From Flavobacterium saccharophilum (lineage in GTDB: Bacteria; Bacteroidota; Bacteroidia; Flavobacteriales; Flavobacteriaceae), in assembly GCF_900142735.1 (NCBI RefSeq), contig NZ_FRBY01000004.1, forward strand, positions 124,001 to 188,000: a stretch of 64,000 nucleotides of DNA, read 5' to 3'. Shown piece by piece: positions 9,922-18,486 of the stretch; the stretch's first letter is position 1, and every line of letters starts with the position of its first letter. The notes beneath the pieces were generated by a model. It was not told the DNA's origin and ran no database searches. It saw only the letters and a list, made by a program, of their open reading frames with translations. The position numbers and the translations under genes are program-made.

Positions 9922-9948
9922 AAAAGGCTGGCATGTGCCAGCCTTTTT
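9922..9948. terminator. Rho-independent terminator after pyc
   Basis: AAAAGGCTGGC (9922-9932) pairs with GCCAGCCTTTT (9937-9947) around a 4-base loop and ends in a T-run. The A-rich 5' side makes it work in both directions, which suits the convergent pyc and GLPGLI genes. Confidence 0.93.
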
Positions 9949-10005
9949 TATGAAATATACTTATTATATTTAGACTTTTTGTAAGAAACAAGTTTTAAGA
10001 GCTAG

Positions 10006-10788
10006 TTATAAAGAGTAGGCTTGTAATGTTTTTTTTGCCCATTTTCCCCAGTCTTTCAAAGCATCCAAAAGTATTTTGTTTAGTCCTTTATTGTCAGTAG
10101 GTTTGCCTTTAATTGGTGGAGCTAAATCTTTGTCAGAAACTGGAATTTCTGTAACTTTTGTAGCAAACCATGTCATATTTTCGTGTGGCATAGCCAATCC
10201 TAAAATTGTTCCGGGTAAGCCTGTAAAAGATTCAGGGCCGCCTGAGAATGGAATTTGAATTGTGTAATAGGCAACAACATAAACAGAATCGATAATTATA
10301 GCATTTGCTCTGCGGCATTCATAACCCGCAATCTCTCTGGTTTCATCGGTAATTTTCCAGTTAATTTTGCGTAAACTATCTTTAACTAAGTATAAATCAT
10401 CGTAAACGTTTTTTTGGGTAATGCTGGTTTGGGTATCCAGATCTGTGGCGATAACATTTTTTAAATTAGCCATTGCATCGTCAGCAATCCAACTGTTGCT
10501 TGCTGATTGATTTGTTTCATCCCATTTGTATAAACTCTTGTTTTTCGAAAAACTGAGAATGCTTTTTGTAGTTTTAAATTGTGGATTGGTTTTTTTATAA
10601 CTTTCAAAAGCAGCCTGATAATAACTATCAGTTTCTCCTTTTATTTTTTTTGTAATCAAAGCATACATATTCGATTTTTTTTCAAATTCGATTACGCCAT
10701 TCTCTACAAAGTGGTCATTTTGTGCAAAAGTATTGCAGCTTGTCAATACAATTATTAAAATTAAGATGCGATTTATTATTGTTTTCAT
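10006..10788 (-). CDS. GLPGLI family protein
   Basis: A 260-residue exported protein with a signal peptide (about residues 1-22, ending TFAQ). The name-giving motif is visible as S-F-T-G-L-P-G-T-I-L-G-L-A in the middle third, after an A-G-Y-E-C-R-R-A segment and a Y-V-V-A-Y-Y-T strand that usually precede it in the family. GLPGLI proteins are found only in Bacteroidota, are predicted to be periplasmic or outer-membrane-associated, and have no established biochemical role. Its start is 5 bases after the stop of the beta-barrel gene upstream (10793), so the two are almost certainly one transcript. This pairing recurs in the phylum and implies that the two products work together at the outer membrane. 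Confidence 0.88.
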   Translation of the reverse strand: MKTIINRILILIIVLTSCNTFAQNDHFVENGVIEFEKKSNMYALITKKIKGETDSYYQAAFESYKKTNPQFKTTKSILSFSKNKSLYKWDETNQSASNSWIADDAMANLKNVIATDLDTQTSITQKNVYDDLYLVKDSLRKINWKITDETREIAGYECRRANAIIIDSVYVVAYYTIQIPFSGGPESFTGLPGTILGLAMPHENMTWFATKVTEIPVSDKDLAPPIKGKPTDNKGLNKILLDALKDWGKWAKKTLQAYSL

Positions 10789-10792
10789 GGTT

Positions 10793-13591
10793 TTAGTTTT
10801 GTTTAATTTCTCCTCCGCCCATTTTGCTGAAATCCCAGCTTACAGAGAACATAAAGTATCTTTGGATAGTGGTATAAGTACTTTGATTGATATTTCCATT
10901 ATAAGCCGAACGATTAAATCCTACATTTTGGTTCAAAAGATCTCTTCCCGTTATAGAAACTCTTAGATTATCGGTTTTTAAGAATTTTTTGGTGATAGAT
11001 GCATTCCAAATAAAACGTTCAAAAGTTTCCTGAATCACTTGCGTTTTTCCATTATATTGATAATTACCATCTGTGCTAATTTCTAGTTTGAAAGGTAATT
11101 CTACACTGGTCCAGAAATTCCCATTAAAACCCCAACCATTACTATCACTATTTTCGTTGATGCTTGCATCAGCAACATTGTAAGTAGGTCCGAAGCTGGT
11201 ATTAAAATTGTATTTTTTTTCTTTATACTTTGATAAGTTTAAATTAAAGGAATAAGTTGAATTTTTAGTTTGATTCAGTTTTGTATTGATGTAATTATAG
11301 TTTACATTTTTGTTGGCGCTTAAACCAATTCCTGCTGTCATTTCTATGGCTTTGATTGTTTTGCCAAAATTACCATTCAGGTAATAACTTGTTGCAGCTT
11401 TGTTTTTTAGGTTTACAAATTGTGATATACTTTCTCCTCTGTCATTTGTAACCACATTACTTATTATTGGATCTAGCGTAAAATTATACGATCCATTAAC
11501 CGAAAAATATTGATTGCTAAGTACTTTATACGAATAATAACTTCCTCTAAAATTATTTCTAAAAGAAGGATCTAAATTTGGATTACCCAAAATCGTATTT
11601 AATTGGTTTAGATTATTTGGTATTGGTTGTATTTGTTCTAACGTTGGCTGATCGGTGTTTCCGTTATATGACAAACGCAATGATTCTCTTTGTTTAAAAT
11701 TATATTGATAGTTTATTTGAGGCATGTAGTTTACAAATTTTTGTTTAAAAGAACTATCTGTATAAACATCATATTGTTTAAAGTTTACACCACTAAATTT
11801 TGAGCCAAAAGAAAAAACAGTTTTATTTTTTTTGTAATTAAAAATAGCTCCAAGTTGGTTTATCGTTTGGTCTAATTCATAATTATTACTAAAGATGGAA
11901 TCCAAAACATTGTAATCGCCATTTGGAGATTGATTAAAAGACTTACGATCAGCTTTTCCGTTACTAATGTTGAAGCCATAATTAAGAATTACAGATAGAC
12001 TTTTGGATATGGGTTCGGTATAGATTAAATTTGATTTAAAAGCTGTATTACTAATATTATTGACCTTATTTTGATCGACTACTTTGGTGCTATCTGGACT
12101 AATTACGGATGTTGTAAAAAATTCAGCTCTGGAATTTAAATAACCATCACTTTTACTATCTGTACTTGATTGGTTTAAATTTAGTGATATTGTTCGCCCC
12201 GTTTTTTTAAGTCTTTTGGTTAATAAAGTATTTATATTAAATGCTCTATCATCAACATCGTTTGTAGTGGTCTGCTTCAAATTATTCAATTGGTTACCTT
12301 GTTCGTCAGTACCCTTTCGCATTTCTGCTTCATTTGAATTACTGTTTTTAAATAACCCATCTACATTTAATTTTAAAGTTAAAGTAGTATCAATTTTAAT
12401 TTCATAAGCTAGATCAAGTTTATTTTTGGTCATGTTTTTCTCAAAACTCTTGTCTGAAGTATTATAAATGCTGCTAGAAGTTAAATTTTGCTGGTTAATA
12501 TCATTGCGATTCCCTGAAAGTTTGATATCGCCAATTTTATAATTTGCATTGATAGATTCTTTATCGTTGTTCCATTTATTGTCAAAATGTATTCCGCCCG
12601 TTTGAGCTACTGGAATTCCTTCACCATTAAATTGTCCATCCCAACTTTCAAATTCATCATTTCCATTGTTTGAAAAATTAATACCACCGTCATCAGTTAC
12701 TTGATAACTGTTTTGGCCATATTTATCTTTATCTCCCCATCCTAATCCTACTTGTCCGGTGTTACCTAAAATGCCATAAGCTGCTAATTTTTTCTTATCC
12801 CAAAACTTATTAAACATGGCTTGGCCTTTGTAAAAATTATCAGTTCCTCCTCCGAGTTCTACTTTACCGAAATGACCATTTTTTTTGTCTTCTTTAAGTT
12901 TAACATTTAGAGTTTTGGTTTTCTGACCATCATCAATTCCTGTAAAAGCGGCTTGATCACTTTTTTTGTCGTACAATTGTACTTTATCAACCATGTCCGC
13001 ACGTAGATTTTTTGTAACTAAAGTTGGATCGTCTCCAAAAAATTCTTCACCATCAACCAAAACTTTGGTTACAGTTTCGCCTTGAGCGGTAATTTTTCCA
13101 TCCTTATCAATTTGTATTCCTGGGAATTGTTTTATCAGATCTTCCACTTTTGCATTAGGTTCTATTTTAAATGCTTTTGGATCAAATTCTAACGTATCTC
13201 CTTTGATTTTCATGGCGGCTCTATTGCCTTTGATAATTATTTCGGATAGTATTTTTCCTCTATCTTCTAAATTAATTTTGCCATAATCCTTGATTAACTT
13301 TGTGGAATCAACAGAAAATTGATCTACAAAATCAGCATATTTAGGATAAGAAACCAGTAAAATAAATTTACCGGCTTTAATATTATTCAACTCAAAATAA
13401 CCATTTTCTTTGGCTCGGGTAAATTTTACTAAAATGGAATCTTGTGCTCTTAACAAAGAGACTGATGCTTTTGTTAATGTAGAATTGTTTATGGTATCTG
13501 TTATATATCCTTTAACTGTGCCTGATATTTGTGCTTGTAAAGTATTTGATAAAAAAAGAAAGCAACATAATAATAGAATTGTTTGTCTCAT
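10793..13591 (-). CDS. TonB-dependent-receptor-like outer membrane beta-barrel protein
   Basis: The 932-residue protein has a signal peptide (about residues 1-20, ending LQAQ). A carboxypeptidase-regulatory-like beta-sandwich follows (~24-105, G-x-V-K-G-Y-I-T-D), then a plug-like region (~125-225, with L-I-K-Q-F-P-G-I-Q-I-D and V-L-V-D-G-E-E-F-F-G-D-D-P), then a large barrel of the 'outer membrane protein beta-barrel family' type. It differs from SusC proteins: there is no SusD partner, and the barrel is shorter. Its partner is the GLPGLI protein immediately downstream. A transport or assembly role is likely, but the ligand cannot be told. The 843-bp region upstream is gene-free and carries a tRNA-derived repeat. 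Confidence 0.87.
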   Translation of the reverse strand: MRQTILLLCCFLFLSNTLQAQISGTVKGYITDTINNSTLTKASVSLLRAQDSILVKFTRAKENGYFELNNIKAGKFILLVSYPKYADFVDQFSVDSTKLIKDYGKINLEDRGKILSEIIIKGNRAAMKIKGDTLEFDPKAFKIEPNAKVEDLIKQFPGIQIDKDGKITAQGETVTKVLVDGEEFFGDDPTLVTKNLRADMVDKVQLYDKKSDQAAFTGIDDGQKTKTLNVKLKEDKKNGHFGKVELGGGTDNFYKGQAMFNKFWDKKKLAAYGILGNTGQVGLGWGDKDKYGQNSYQVTDDGGINFSNNGNDEFESWDGQFNGEGIPVAQTGGIHFDNKWNNDKESINANYKIGDIKLSGNRNDINQQNLTSSSIYNTSDKSFEKNMTKNKLDLAYEIKIDTTLTLKLNVDGLFKNSNSNEAEMRKGTDEQGNQLNNLKQTTTNDVDDRAFNINTLLTKRLKKTGRTISLNLNQSSTDSKSDGYLNSRAEFFTTSVISPDSTKVVDQNKVNNISNTAFKSNLIYTEPISKSLSVILNYGFNISNGKADRKSFNQSPNGDYNVLDSIFSNNYELDQTINQLGAIFNYKKNKTVFSFGSKFSGVNFKQYDVYTDSSFKQKFVNYMPQINYQYNFKQRESLRLSYNGNTDQPTLEQIQPIPNNLNQLNTILGNPNLDPSFRNNFRGSYYSYKVLSNQYFSVNGSYNFTLDPIISNVVTNDRGESISQFVNLKNKAATSYYLNGNFGKTIKAIEMTAGIGLSANKNVNYNYINTKLNQTKNSTYSFNLNLSKYKEKKYNFNTSFGPTYNVADASINENSDSNGWGFNGNFWTSVELPFKLEISTDGNYQYNGKTQVIQETFERFIWNASITKKFLKTDNLRVSITGRDLLNQNVGFNRSAYNGNINQSTYTTIQRYFMFSVSWDFSKMGGGEIKQN

Positions 13592-14015
13592 TAATTGTTT
13601 GTGGTTTTTTGAAAAATGGGCATTATTGTTCTATTCTATTTTTTGAAAAATAGAAATAAAATGCACTTGTTGTGTGATTTGTTTTTGGATTAAGCAAGAT
13701 TGTAGATTCTAAAACAGAAATTGAAATAGCAACTTTTGATACAGGTTTACGGAAGTGTAGTGACTTGATTTTATGAAATTCATAATTTTTTTGTGAGGTT
13801 TTGGCCGTTAGTGGTTTGAATTTTAATGATTTTAATTAGTAATCGTTACTATAATAGTTAAATGTAAATATAGTTCAAAAGTAAATAAAAATACTACAAT
13901 ATTAAAAAAGACTTTAGTTTTACAAAACTGAGATGCATGAAATGTTTTTAAAAAACAGCCTTAGCTTTGTGTGGCAAAAAAAGTATCCCTTCCATCTAGA
14001 TTTTGCCACAAAACA

Positions 14016-14266
14016 TTTGAGTATTTTAAAATATTTAAAAGATACTTTTAAATAAAGGATTTATTAGAATTTGATTTTTGTTGAAAATTATCTTTTGAAG
14101 GGAAGTCTGAAATTTGAATTTTGAGCATAAAAAAAGCCCTAATTTTCATTAGGACTTTTAGTGGGGAGAGCAAGATTTGAACCTTAAGGTTGAAACCCGT
14201 ATAGTTCCTGCATTTTTATTTTTATTAAATCTGTGTTGCCACGATATTGCCACGAAAATAAAAACG
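14016..14266. repeat. Direct repeat copy A: tRNA 3'-end fragment, terminator and TTGCCAC motifs
   Basis: This 251-bp unit recurs in the same orientation at 37277-37526. Positions 14016-14185 match the other copy with only a handful of substitutions and no gaps; the next ~50 bases diverge; the end (TTGCCACGAAAATAAAAACG region) matches again. On the minus strand it reads as a tRNA T-arm and acceptor 3' end (14185-14161) followed by a terminator hairpin (14158-14133) and T-run. Two TTGCCAC motifs lie at 14236-14252, one at 14003-14009, and one inverted at about 13971-13977. The rest of the tRNA is absent. The layout is that of a phage or integrative-element attachment region, an inference. The remainder of 13592-14434 shows no credible gene. 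Confidence 0.75.
14161..14185 (-). other. tRNA 3'-end fragment (degenerate), copy A
   Basis: Read on the minus strand, this 25-base stretch is the T-loop side and acceptor 3' strand of a tRNA ending in CTCTCCCCAC. The T-loop is altered relative to copy B (TTCAAAT instead of TTCGAAT). No matching 5' acceptor strand, D-arm or anticodon arm precedes it, so it is a remnant and not a functional tRNA gene. A hairpin (14133-14158, one mismatch) follows. Confidence 0.65.
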
Positions 14267-14434
14267 TCATTTTTGATCTGTCTTAAGACGTGTAACTCGC
14301 TATAATTGAGTATTTTAATTCGTTTTCAAAATCAGATAATTCTTTTGTTATAAAAAACCGAAATTGAGAATCTTAACTTTGTGTGATAAATTAGGCCAGT
14401 AACTCTATTAATTTTCAGACTCGGTTTGTATTAA

Positions 14435-15619
14435 TTATTTATACTTTATGTTAATACTAATAATATCCGAAGTCATATTTGTCGTTCTTGTATAATGACC
14501 ATAACGAAGTTCTAAAGTATTCCAGTGTTTAAGTCCGAAGATTCCATTTAACGGCGTAAACTTCATACCCATTCCAAAGAAACTACTGTCAAACTTTGAT
14601 AAATCATAATTACTGGTGTAGTATTCATCGGCAGCAGTATGTTCACCATATGGTTTGAAATACTTCGTTCCGGTTTGAGTATAATATCTATAAAACGGAC
14701 TCAGAGAGAATGCCTGTGTTAGTTTTACCGGAATTTCAAGATCAGCGGTATGGGCTTTTAAACTCCAGTCATCGGTATAATACCTGTAGTAAGCGCGGAT
14801 AATTACATTGTCCCCTACGAAATAACTGGCACGGATTCCTAGTGGAATTTTCAGTCTGGTATCCGGCATTTTTTCCTGATGAACAGAACCATCTTCAAAA
14901 TAAACCCTGTGAAATGGAAGGCTCAAATAACCATTTTGACTGATAACATCACCCAATATCATTATTTGCAGATTTTTGTTTACTACTTGAGCGTAACTTA
15001 GCGTTCCTGCAAAAGTATTTCTATTGGCACTGTCATAGCCTTCGCTTCCGGCCGGACGAAGTTCAACTGGTTCAATTAGTTTTAACTGATCGATAAAGGT
15101 TTGAAACTTAGCTGTAAATTCTCCGTTTTTGTCTTTTGTTTTTTGTGAGAAACTGATATTTCCTCCAAAAGACTGATAATCAAATTCGGTTGATGATGAT
15201 ACGCCAATTCCGATTGTTTGCCCTTTTTCTTCATTTTCTCTGAAATAAGTCAAAGAGGGATAAAAACGATTATCAGAAGATGAAGCCGATGAATTGGCAC
15301 TCAAATCAATCATATCTGATGATGCAGAGGTATAGTGATCAATACCGGCTTCAATATCAAAGGTATGCTTGATACCCGTTTCTCCGTACTTGACTAATTT
15401 AACATCAATAGTATTGGCAATGTCAGTAAGATGTTCTGAGCCAATTCCTCCTGTAACGGCTGAATTATTGCCGTCCTGGCTATAATAACTCGAAACCAGA
15501 TTTACTTCTTCTAATTTTAATTTTTTGCTTTTATAACTGGTAGAATCAGTAGGAACATTTTGCGCTCTTGATTGAAATAATGCCAATAAAGCAAATCCTG
15601 TTATGAATATTCTTTTCAT
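14435..15619 (-). CDS. DUF3570 outer-membrane beta-barrel protein
   Basis: The 394-residue protein starts with a signal peptide (about residues 1-19, ending SRAQ). The rest is dominated by alternating-hydrophobicity strands with aromatic ends, and it finishes in an Ile-Ser-Ile-Asn-Ile-Lys-Tyr-Lys strand as expected of a barrel. It matches the DUF3570 pattern. It is last in a four-gene minus-strand unit Trx-ApbE-DUF4266-DUF3570, 17 bases after the DUF4266 stop. This grouping is conserved across distant bacteria, which suggests that DUF3570 is the outer-membrane component of an extracytoplasmic redox system. Its molecular job is unknown. Confidence 0.82.
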   Translation of the reverse strand: MKRIFITGFALLALFQSRAQNVPTDSTSYKSKKLKLEEVNLVSSYYSQDGNNSAVTGGIGSEHLTDIANTIDVKLVKYGETGIKHTFDIEAGIDHYTSASSDMIDLSANSSASSSDNRFYPSLTYFRENEEKGQTIGIGVSSSTEFDYQSFGGNISFSQKTKDKNGEFTAKFQTFIDQLKLIEPVELRPAGSEGYDSANRNTFAGTLSYAQVVNKNLQIMILGDVISQNGYLSLPFHRVYFEDGSVHQEKMPDTRLKIPLGIRASYFVGDNVIIRAYYRYYTDDWSLKAHTADLEIPVKLTQAFSLSPFYRYYTQTGTKYFKPYGEHTAADEYYTSNYDLSKFDSSFFGMGMKFTPLNGIFGLKHWNTLELRYGHYTRTTNMTSDIISINIKYK

Positions 15620-15636
15620 TTTTAATTTTATGAAAA

Positions 15637-15870
15637 TTAGTTACAACCGCAGCCGCCGCCGCTTTTTCCTGAATTTGCTCCGGAAGCTCCTTCACGGTAG
15701 GATTGAAAGCTGAGTTCTGTCTTTTCGATTTTCCTGTTAGAAAGTACCATTTCAGAATCGTTGATTTTTCCTTTTTGGTATTCTTTTACCGAAGTACAGG
15801 AGGTGAGTAGAATGCCTGTAAAAGCAATGCTACATAATAATACGAGCGCTTTTTGTTTTGGCTTTTTCAT
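15637..15870 (-). CDS. DUF4266 lipoprotein with glycine/cysteine tail
   Basis: This 77-residue lipoprotein has a signal and lipobox (L-T-S-C, Cys25), so it should be anchored in a membrane facing the periplasm. The mature part is short and ends in S-G-G-G-C-G-C-N, with Cys74 and Cys76 next to glycines, typical of the DUF4266 family. The two tail cysteines could bind a metal or cofactor or be a substrate of the thioredoxin-like protein encoded two genes upstream. That is inference. The gene overlaps the ApbE stop by 4 bases, so translation is coupled. No function is established. Confidence 0.85.
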   Translation of the reverse strand: MKKPKQKALVLLCSIAFTGILLTSCTSVKEYQKGKINDSEMVLSNRKIEKTELSFQSYREGASGANSGKSGGGCGCN

Positions 15871-16817
15871 TTCAGATTGATGTTTTTTGAAGTGTAAATT
15901 TTATTGTTGTCGTCGATAATAATACAATATAGATCCGGAATCTGGTCAATTAGAAACAGTCCCGCTTTAATTCCCATAACGGCTATTGGAGTGGCCATTG
16001 CATCAGCAAATTCAGCATTTGAAGCGATAATGGTAACACTTTTTATTCCTGTTATTGGAAGTCCCGTTTTTGGATCAATGGTATGCGAATATTTTTTTCC
16101 TTTGATGGTTACGAATTTTTCATAATTTCCAGAAGTGGCAACTGCCTTGTTGGATATTTCCATATAAGAAAAAGCAGCATTCGGGGCGTCAGGATTGGCT
16201 ACACCAATAGTCCATTTTTGACCGTTTGGCTGTAGTCCCCAGGCACAAAGATCTCCACTGGCATTAATAATACCACTCTGGATATTATTTTTAAGCAGTA
16301 CTTGTTTTGCCATTTCTGCAGCATATCCTTTTCCGATACCACCAAAACCAATCCGCATTCCTTTTTCTTTTAGAAAAACGGTACAATTCTGTTTATCAAG
16401 AATAATATTTCGGTAATCAATAAGATGTACCATTTTTTTTGCTGTCTGAGGGTCAGGAAGACTGGTCATTGTTTTGTCAAAATTCCACAGACTTTTGTCC
16501 AAACTTCCATACGAAATATCAAAAGCTCCTTGTGTAATTTTCGAAATTCCCGCAGCTCTTTCAATAAGATTAAAGACCTCCTGATCTACTTTGACAGGTT
16601 TTATTCCTGCATTTTGATTTATGAGATTGGTTTGACTGTCCTCTTTATAAGTAGTGAACAGTTTTTCGATCCTTCTGATTTCTTCAATGGCAAGATTGAT
16701 ATTCTCATTTCCTGTTTTCTCATTTCCGGCTACAACTGTAATAGTAAAGTTGTTTCCCATGAGTTTAAGGGATTGCGAATATTTTTGATTTTTTAATATG
16801 TTATTTTTTGCTATCAC
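15867..16817 (-). CDS. apbE: FAD:protein FMN transferase (ApbE)
   Basis: ApbE moves FMN from FAD onto a Thr or Ser of exported target proteins. The 316 residues carry the family landmarks in order: G-F-G-G-I-G-K-G-Y-A-A-E, the I-N-A-S-G-D-L-C-A-W-G segment (usually N-x-G-G-D), S-H-T-I-D-P-K-T-G-L-P, and the metal-binding region N-A-E-F-A-D-A-M-A-T-P. The predicted start (16817) gives no clear signal peptide, which is odd for an enzyme that normally acts outside the cytoplasm. It overlaps the upstream thioredoxin gene by 17 bases and the downstream DUF4266 gene by 4, so the four genes form one unit. The flavinylated target is not obvious nearby. Confidence 0.93.
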   Translation of the reverse strand: MIAKNNILKNQKYSQSLKLMGNNFTITVVAGNEKTGNENINLAIEEIRRIEKLFTTYKEDSQTNLINQNAGIKPVKVDQEVFNLIERAAGISKITQGAFDISYGSLDKSLWNFDKTMTSLPDPQTAKKMVHLIDYRNIILDKQNCTVFLKEKGMRIGFGGIGKGYAAEMAKQVLLKNNIQSGIINASGDLCAWGLQPNGQKWTIGVANPDAPNAAFSYMEISNKAVATSGNYEKFVTIKGKKYSHTIDPKTGLPITGIKSVTIIASNAEFADAMATPIAVMGIKAGLFLIDQIPDLYCIIIDDNNKIYTSKNINLK

Positions 16818-17235
16818 AGATCGCTTTTATTTCTGCAGTCCATTGTTCAGGTGTAGTTTCAGGTTTGCCGTGCCAGGTTTTAAGTACTTTGCCATCAGCA
16901 TCAAGAAGAAGAGTTAAGGGGAAACTACCTTCTTTATTATAAATTTCGGCTAAATCTTCGTTTCGTTTTACCTGTTCCGTTGTACCGATATTTTTCTTTT
17001 TTCTTGGAAAATCAGCATTTACCAATACTAAATTTGAGTTAGCCATGTCAGTAAATACCTGACTCTCTAAATAATCCCTGCGAAGAACAATACAAGGACC
17101 ACACCAATCCGATCCGGAAAAATTGAGCAGAATCAGTTCGTGTTTTTCCTTTGCATTTTTTTTTGCATTATTAAAGTCAGGTTCCCAATTTATAGGAATT
17201 ACTGTCAATAAAAGGAATAAGGTAATTAGTTTCAT
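16801..17235 (-). CDS. Periplasmic thioredoxin-like protein
   Basis: The 144-residue protein has a hydrophobic N-terminus (~1-16) that acts as signal peptide or anchor, and a thioredoxin fold with the active site S-D-W-C-G-P-C (Cys45, Cys48), followed by a V-L-V-N-A-D-F-P segment. It is of the DUF255/thioredoxin_7-like group, which usually donates electrons to periplasmic disulfides. It is first in the unit with ApbE, DUF4266 and DUF3570, so a role in keeping the cysteine tail of the DUF4266 lipoprotein reduced is an attractive inference. Confidence 0.87.
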   Translation of the reverse strand: MKLITLFLLLTVIPINWEPDFNNAKKNAKEKHELILLNFSGSDWCGPCIVLRRDYLESQVFTDMANSNLVLVNADFPRKKKNIGTTEQVKRNEDLAEIYNKEGSFPLTLLLDADGKVLKTWHGKPETTPEQWTAEIKAICDSKK

Positions 17236-17420
17236 TTTAAAGTCTTGTTTTTAGGTATTTACGAAATAACGAATTGTTGTATATCTTATTTTTTTTATTT
17301 GCTTAAGATTAGATTAATTTTTTACTGGACGAGAAAACAAATCTTTTTTAGGTGTTCAATTCATTTTAATATTATCTTAATTCTTCGGGTAAATGTATTA
17401 GCTCTCTTAATTAAGAATAA

Positions 17421-17454
17421 TGATTTGCATCACTTTTGAGACTGATGTGCATCA
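17421..17454. promoter_or_regulatory. Tandem FNR-type boxes upstream of the BON gene
   Basis: TGATTTGCATCA (17421-17432) and TGATGTGCATCA (17443-17454) both fit TGAT-N4-ATCA, the core of FNR/Dnr operators. They are exactly 22 bp apart, two helical turns, and centred about 126 and 104 bases before the BON start codon at 17553. The rest of 17236-17552, between the divergent Trx and BON genes, shows only AT-rich sequence. The likely binder is the REC-FNR regulator encoded at 26811-27860. Confidence 0.75.
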
Positions 17455-17552
17455 TTTTTTTTTCAATCATTTTTTTTCAATTTTACTTTATTATAAGAGA
17501 CTAAAATGCATTATGTGTTATCAGTCAATTTTAAAACAATAAAATTTTTGCC

Positions 17553-18212
17553 ATGAAAAAAAGTGATACTATTTTAGAAAAAGAAGTAAGTGAAACAATC
17601 AAATGGGAACCTCTTTTACATTCAAATGATATTGATGTAAAGGCTCATGACGGTATTGTTACATTGGGAGGAACTGTGGATAATTATGCACAGAAAAAGG
17701 AGGCTGCAAAAGCTGTTAAAAACATTTCTGGAGTAAAGGCAGTTGTTGATGCTATTAAAGTTGATCTGTTTTTTTCAGCTATTAGGAGCGACCAGGAAAT
17801 TACTTCTTCAGTAGCGCATGCTTTACAAGAAAACTGGGCAGTTCCAAATCATATGATAAAAGTGACTGTTAAAGACGGGTGGGTCACGCTTGATGGTATA
17901 CTGCATTGGGATTTTCAAAGAAAAGCAGCAGAGAGCGCTATTCGTTATCTGGAGGGTGTACGGGGCGTAATTGACAACATAAAGATTGAGGCGGAAATAA
18001 AGAATGAATTGCAAAAGGAATTCGTTGAGAAAGCGCTTCGTCGCAGCTGGCTCCTTGATATTGACAATATCAGAGTTAGGGTTGATGAGAAGACTATAAT
18101 TCTAAGTGGTATAGTCGAATCTCTTTTTCAAAAGGAAGAAGCAGAAAGAATTGCCTGGAACACACCGGGAGTATGTTATGTTGATAATGAACTATTGGTA
18201 GAATTGAATTGA
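17553..18212 (+). CDS. Triple-BON-domain protein
   Basis: The 219-residue protein has no signal peptide and consists of three consecutive BON domains (about residues 3-70, 78-147 and 150-217), each with the G-x-V-x-L-x-G-x-V pattern (e.g. D-G-I-V-T-L-G-G-T-V and D-G-W-V-T-L-D-G). The sequence I-K-W-E-P near the start is shared with the paralogue at 20198-20872. BON domains bind phospholipids or small ligands, and such proteins (OsmY-like) are induced by envelope and osmotic stress. Lack of a signal peptide suggests a cytoplasmic or inner-leaflet role. Twin FNR-type boxes lie ahead of the gene. Confidence 0.88.
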   Translation: MKKSDTILEKEVSETIKWEPLLHSNDIDVKAHDGIVTLGGTVDNYAQKKEAAKAVKNISGVKAVVDAIKVDLFFSAIRSDQEITSSVAHALQENWAVPNHMIKVTVKDGWVTLDGILHWDFQRKAAESAIRYLEGVRGVIDNIKIEAEIKNELQKEFVEKALRRSWLLDIDNIRVRVDEKTIILSGIVESLFQKEEAERIAWNTPGVCYVDNELLVELN

Positions 18213-18230
18213 TGTACAACAGAAATAATT

Positions 18231-18410
18231 ATGAGGGTAAAACTTAGCATACTAGTGATCATAACGGTGCTGTTGAATTCCTGTCAGAATAAATCTTCGA
18301 CAATTGAAAATGGCACTGATTCAGATTCATTAATGGTATCTGAAAATATTGAACAGCAGACATTGAACGAATGGTTCGCTCTAAACAAAGAATCTGATAG
18401 TATTAAATAG
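18231..18410 (+). CDS. Small lipoprotein (59 aa), short paralogue of the 146-aa lipoprotein at 31055
   Basis: ATG at 18231 opens a 59-residue frame ending TAG at 18410, 18 bases after the BON gene, so the two are probably co-transcribed. A signal peptide ends in a lipobox (L-N-S-C). The C-terminal part L-N-E-W-F-A-L-N-K-E-S-D-S-I-K aligns with L-R-K-W-F-S-L-N-R-E-S-D-S-I-I in the longer lipoprotein at 31055-31495, but this one stops right after the motif. It is a truncated or minimal relative. Function unknown. Confidence 0.75.
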   Translation: MRVKLSILVIITVLLNSCQNKSSTIENGTDSDSLMVSENIEQQTLNEWFALNKESDSIK

Positions 18411-18443
18411 AAAGCAGTTCACTCTAGGAAAAACTAAATAATA

Positions 18444-18485
18444 AATTGGCCGGAAAATCAGATTTTATTGATTTACCGGCCAATT
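18444..18485. terminator. Bidirectional terminator between BON/lipoprotein and Usp genes
   Basis: AATTGGCCGG (18444-18453) pairs with CCGGCCAATT (18476-18485), and the stem extends inward past an A-A mismatch through AAATCA/TGATTT. It abuts the Usp stop codon at 18487 and separates convergent transcripts. Confidence 0.85.
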
Positions 18486-18486
18486 A

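Noticed and set aside
14161..14266. Possible complete tRNA gene on the minus strand at copy A (and likewise at 37422-37526)
   Set aside because: Only the T-arm and 3' acceptor strand are present. There is no 5' acceptor complement, D-arm or anticodon arm within the expected distance, so both are listed as fragments.
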